From Sacculina carcini (Eukaryota > Arthropoda > Thecostraca > Sacculinidae): a DNA stretch of 64,000 nt. Shown piece after piece: positions 63,367 to 64,000 of the stretch (its first letter is position 1; the number at the start of each line of letters is the position of its first letter). Below the pieces are notes generated by a model. That model searched no databases. It was given only the letters and a program-made list of their open reading frames with translations, and had not been told where the DNA came from. The stretch lies in contig OU696583.1 of NCBI GenBank assembly GCA_916048095.2, positions 2,062,501-2,126,500 of the forward strand, read 5' to 3'. The translations under genes and the position numbers were made by a program.

Positions 63367-64000
63367 TCAAGTGCAAACTTTATTGCCAATAGCTCCTTCT
63401 TCTTCCTCCTTCAACAATTTCTTGTCTGGATCATACAGGGCTAGTTCCACGTTGTTGAGGACCATTCGCTTGATATGCTCAAATGCTTCTTGCTGTCTCT
63501 TGGCCCATTTCCATGGCACGTCTTTTCTCAACAGATTGTGCAGAGGTTGTAAAATATCAGCACATTTTGGCAGGTACCGAGATAGGTAATTAATCACGCC
63601 CAAGAATATTCGTAGATCATCAACGCTATTTGGTTCGGGGTATTTTTCGATTGCATGAATCTTCGCCGGATCAGCTCTAATACACCCTGACGAAATTTGG
63701 TGACCCATGAACGTAAACGAGTCACAACGAAGTTGCAGTTTGTCCTTGTTCAGCTTTATGTTCATTACACGAAACCTTTTTAGAAAATCACTCAGATTGC
63801 GGTCGTGGTCATCTCTGTCTGAGCCATATATGATAACATCATCTGCAATACAAATGACTCCACGCAGATCATGCATTGACTCAGTCAGCTTTTTCTGAAA
63901 AATCTCTGCTGACACAGATAGGCCGAATGGGAGTCTTAGCCATCGATACCAACCACAGTGGGTTTCGAAAGTAGTCAGATTACTATATTTCTCATCAAGT
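63367..64000 (-). pseudogene. Ty3/gypsy reverse transcriptase fragment
   Basis: The minus-strand frame enters from the right window edge. It encodes the RT palm (WYRWLRLPFGLSVSAEIFQK), the IADDVIIYG box and the thumb/connection region (FTFMGHQISSGCIRADPAKI, LRIFLGVINYLSRYLPKCAD, FEHIKRMVLN). The match ends at the start of RNase H (ALYDPDKKLL), after which Lys/Glu-rich codons lead to a stop at 63367. The frame itself is clean, so it could belong to a full element continuing to the right, truncated here by the LTR end at 63285. Confidence 0.85.

Overview
This is a piece of an animal nuclear genome. Every confident gene is eukaryotic and metazoan in style: short exons with canonical splice signals, a fused glutamyl-prolyl-tRNA synthetase with five WHEP repeats, a mitochondrial ribosomal protein gene, a CCT chaperonin subunit, and a selenocysteine-type GPX4 with a SECIS element. 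The repeats (CR1/L2-like LINEs, tRNA-derived SINEs, hAT, Tc1/mariner and TTAA-flanked elements, Ty3/gypsy LTR elements) suggest an invertebrate. I cannot name the species or phylum from the sequence.

Layout. 1-3259 (minus): the first four coding exons of TCP1 (CCT alpha), with a 0.7 kb minisatellite in intron 2 and a SINE in intron 1. 3260-9730: repeats, including a 5'-truncated LINE, a decayed hAT element and a non-LTR RT relic. 9734-17962 (plus): EPRS1 in eight exons, 1640 codons; its introns hold SINEs, a TTAA-flanked element and a LINE RT tail. 18133-20409 (minus): MRPL19, convergent with EPRS1. 21137-23471: a Tc1/mariner element whose long inverted termini are built of 21-bp iterons. 23480-25440: LINE fragments. 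26028-27104 (plus): a single-exon HAUS7-like gene. 27889-28500 (plus): GPX4 with its SECIS at 28538-28599. 30303-35578 (minus): a six-exon membrane-anchored M28-peptidase-like gene with degenerate metal ligands and several hAT insertions in intron 2. 36100-48800: about 12 kb of MITEs, microsatellites, LINE tails and AT-rich DNA in which I find no gene. 48872-52241 (plus): a four-exon gene of unrecognised family with polyQ tracts and a good PIP-box. 52650-53155: foldback elements. 53391-57778: an apparently full-length LINE. 58123-58820 (minus): three orphan exons. 59248-62269: a broken Ty3/gypsy element with a complete 3' LTR. 63174-64000: a second LTR end with a tRNA-Leu primer site next to an inverted gypsy RT fragment.

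Most interesting points. (1) The intact LINE carries ORF1 and ORF2 in the same frame, separated by one UGA in the UGA-CUA context. ORF2 has no AUG before its endonuclease domain, which suggests stop-codon readthrough. (2) Three of about 21 resolvable introns use GC-AG splice sites, each forced by reading frame and protein homology. (3) GPX4 has both the in-frame UGA and a SECIS that I could fold by hand. (4) The M28-like protein has lost several metal and catalytic residues, and its first exon abuts a LINE 3' tail. (5) LINE copies share a GCGC hairpin just before microsatellite tails of different sequence.

The genes are unrelated housekeeping functions (protein folding, translation, mitochondrial translation, lipid-peroxide detoxification, probably the spindle). 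I see no operon or pathway linking them.
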